A stretch of 5,045 nt of DNA from JdFR-22 sp046537735 (lineage in GTDB: Archaea > Halobacteriota > Archaeoglobi > Archaeoglobales > Archaeoglobaceae), in assembly GCA_046537735.1 (NCBI GenBank), contig JBKHKH010000141.1:1-5045 (forward strand), in the 5' to 3' direction. Every line of letters starts with the position of its first letter. Positions within the stretch are counted from its first letter, which is position 1. A program made the translations under genes and the position numbers. Shown here in pieces: positions 4,125 to 5,045 of this stretch. The notes beneath the pieces are model-generated. The model saw nothing but the letters and a program-made list of their open reading frames with translations, made no database searches and had not been told where the DNA came from.

Positions 4125-4760
4125 CTAATTACTGTCATACTTCTTTATAAACTCAGGAGGGATCTCTTTGGTCAAAACAATATAGTCATTAGCCTTAAAA
4201 AACCTCAATCCATTTCTTCTGGCATTTTCCACATCCACTTCCAGTATAACAGGATTATCTGTTCGGAATCTTGCCACCTTTTCACTTTTTTCCACCGTAG
4301 TGGAAAGATGTACAAAGGTCTGATAAACCGGTTTTAACCCGATTTCCAGTATTCTATGGGCTTCTTCCTCCCCTGAACCATAATAAAGGGAGTTTTCCTC
4401 TGAGAGGGGATAATCATTAAGCTCAACGTTAACACTGTGCCCGTATCTTGCTCTAATCTTTTCATCATTTATCTCATACCTATTTTTCTCATCTGAATCC
4501 ACAATAGCCTTAATAAGCCACTTATTCGCCCATCGATACTTTTTTGATGCGATTCTGGCAAGAGAATTGAGATCCACCCACCCGTTTTCATCCATTTCCA
4601 GGTTCAATTTCTGCGGAAAGTGTCTTAAGGCACCGGAGATAAATCTTCCCAATTTCTCTACCCTCTCTTTAATCAAAACCGTCTCCCCTCTGTATCCACA
4701 GCCGCATAAATCGCCCCGGTAGAAACCATGTTCAGGGCACATTCGAATCTCTTCCATCAT
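4125..4760 (-). CDS. kptA: RNA 2'-phosphotransferase (KptA/Tpt1 family)
   Basis: Tpt1/KptA enzymes transfer an internal RNA 2'-phosphate to NAD+, yielding 2'-OH RNA, ADP-ribose 1'',2''-cyclic phosphate and nicotinamide. In eukaryotes this finishes tRNA splicing; in archaea the natural substrate is less clear. The N-terminus has an archaeal-style zinc-finger-like segment CPEHGFYRGDLCGCG (8-22, ligand candidates Cys8, His11, Cys19, Cys21). The winged-helix lobe follows, with FISGALRHFPQKLNLEMDENGW (40-61) carrying the Arg46-His47 pair, and IRARYGHSV (102-110) carrying Arg103. The ART-like lobe has LYYGSGEEEAHRILEIGL (125-142), FVHLSTTVEKSEKVARFR (149-166) with Arg164 or Arg166 as the fourth catalytic residue, and NDYIVLTKEIPPEFI (191-205), the typical ending. 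The LYHGT motif is LYYGS here. Length 211 fits archaeal members. ATG 4760 or the adjacent ATG 4757 is the start; neither has a clear ribosome-binding site. It is divergent from the thermosome gene. Confidence 0.93.
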   Translation of the reverse strand: MMEEIRMCPEHGFYRGDLCGCGYRGETVLIKERVEKLGRFISGALRHFPQKLNLEMDENGWVDLNSLARIASKKYRWANKWLIKAIVDSDEKNRYEINDEKIRARYGHSVNVELNDYPLSEENSLYYGSGEEEAHRILEIGLKPVYQTFVHLSTTVEKSEKVARFRTDNPVILEVDVENARRNGLRFFKANDYIVLTKEIPPEFIKKYDSN

Positions 4761-4837
4761 CAGTACTTCTTATATTGAGTTGAAAACATTTGCGATATGC
4801 CAGTAGATTGTCTCAGGTACCAACTTATGACAGAAAG

Positions 4838-4846
4838 ATATATATA
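4838..4846 (+). promoter_or_regulatory. TATA box of the thermosome gene
   Basis: ATATATATA preceded by the purine-rich AGAAAG (4832-4837, BRE-like) is the best promoter in the window. Standard spacing predicts a start near 4868 and a leader of about 35 nt containing the Shine-Dalgarno. I found no match here to the inverted-repeat CTAAC/GTTAG heat-shock operator known from Archaeoglobus. Confidence 0.7.
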
Positions 4847-4887
4847 GAACTACTAATACAGCGATGTTGGTAATTCCGTAAAATTAT

Positions 4888-4895
4888 GGAGGTGG
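4888..4895 (+). promoter_or_regulatory. Strong Shine-Dalgarno of the thermosome gene
   Basis: GGAGGTGG is close to a full complement of the archaeal 16S rRNA 3' end, eight bases before ATG 4904. It implies high translation, as expected for an abundant chaperonin, and fixes the start. Confidence 0.88.
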
Positions 4896-4903
4896 TTTAA
4901 AAT

Positions 4904-5045
4904 ATGCAAAGTCCACAAGGCACACCTGTACTCATATTGAGAGAAGGTACCCAAAGAACAACTGGAAAAGACGCCCAGAGAGTCAACATAATGGCCGCCA
5001 GAACGATTGCCGAATCGGTAAGATCTACGCTGGGGCCCAAAGGAA
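4904..5045 (+). CDS. Thermosome (group II chaperonin) subunit, first 47 residues (cut by window edge)
   Basis: The thermosome is the archaeal double-ring, ATP-driven protein-folding chamber in the cytoplasm. The visible protein begins MQSPQGTPVLILREGTQRT, continues TGKDAQRVNIMAARTIAESV and ends RSTLGPKG. 'GTQRTTGKDAQRVNI.AAR.IAE.VRSTLGPKG' is the standard N-terminal signature; the LGPKG loop is part of the nucleotide-binding equatorial domain. The rest lies beyond the window, so which subunit type it is (alpha, beta or gamma) cannot be told. It has its own TATA box and a near-ideal Shine-Dalgarno, and it shares a 143-bp divergent intergenic region with kptA. Confidence 0.96.
   Translation, partial: MQSPQGTPVLILREGTQRTTGKDAQRVNIMAARTIAESVRSTLGPKG

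Noticed and set aside
4864..4881. Five-codon upstream ORF (MLVIP) in the thermosome leader
   Set aside because: Its ATG lies at or before the transcript start predicted from the TATA box, so it is probably not in the mRNA.

Overview
The window looks like a piece of an archaeal chromosome. It carries the start of a thermosome (group II chaperonin) gene, an archaeal-type RNA 2'-phosphotransferase (KptA/Tpt1) with an N-terminal zinc-finger-like segment, TATA-like boxes about 26 bp before starts, a secreted protein rich in N-glycosylation sequons, and a CooC-type nickel-insertion ATPase next to a DUF166 protein. CooC points to an anaerobe that uses CO dehydrogenase/acetyl-CoA synthase. A Euryarchaeota/Halobacteriota lineage such as a methanogen, an ANME-1 relative or Syntropharchaeia would fit, but that assignment is inference and no marker gene here settles it.

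Layout. Positions 1-1055 (minus strand) hold cooC followed by a DUF166-family gene that runs off the left edge; the cooC stop overlaps the DUF166 TTG start (TTGA). A short coding-like scrap lies just upstream of cooC. Positions 1186-1554 (minus) encode a 122-residue charged protein I do not recognise, with a strong Shine-Dalgarno. Positions 1570-1839 are non-coding or decayed and hold a 29-nt CRISPR-repeat-like inverted repeat, an exact 12-bp tandem duplication and possibly a 52-residue ORF. Positions 1840-3326 (minus) are a two-gene unit: a degenerate UspA-like protein followed, with no gap, by a CPA2 cation/proton antiporter. Both genes look damaged. The antiporter is split by one frameshift at an exact 5-bp tandem duplication, and the Usp gene has lost its 5' part. 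Positions 3405-3668 separate this unit from the next gene and contain a strong 63-nt hairpin and a small CxxC ORF. Positions 3669-4100 (plus) encode a small secreted protein with eight sequons. It converges on kptA (4125-4760, minus). kptA is divergent from the thermosome gene (from 4904, plus, cut by the right edge), which has a clear TATA box and an ideal Shine-Dalgarno.

The genes do not form one pathway. The left block is probably metal-cofactor maturation, the middle is a decaying ion-transport unit, and the right is RNA repair/tRNA processing beside protein folding. The least explained parts are the hairpin region at 3416-3543 and the remnants at 1067-1156 and 1600-1758. I saw no CRISPR array, tRNA, rRNA, transposase or recognisable defence system.
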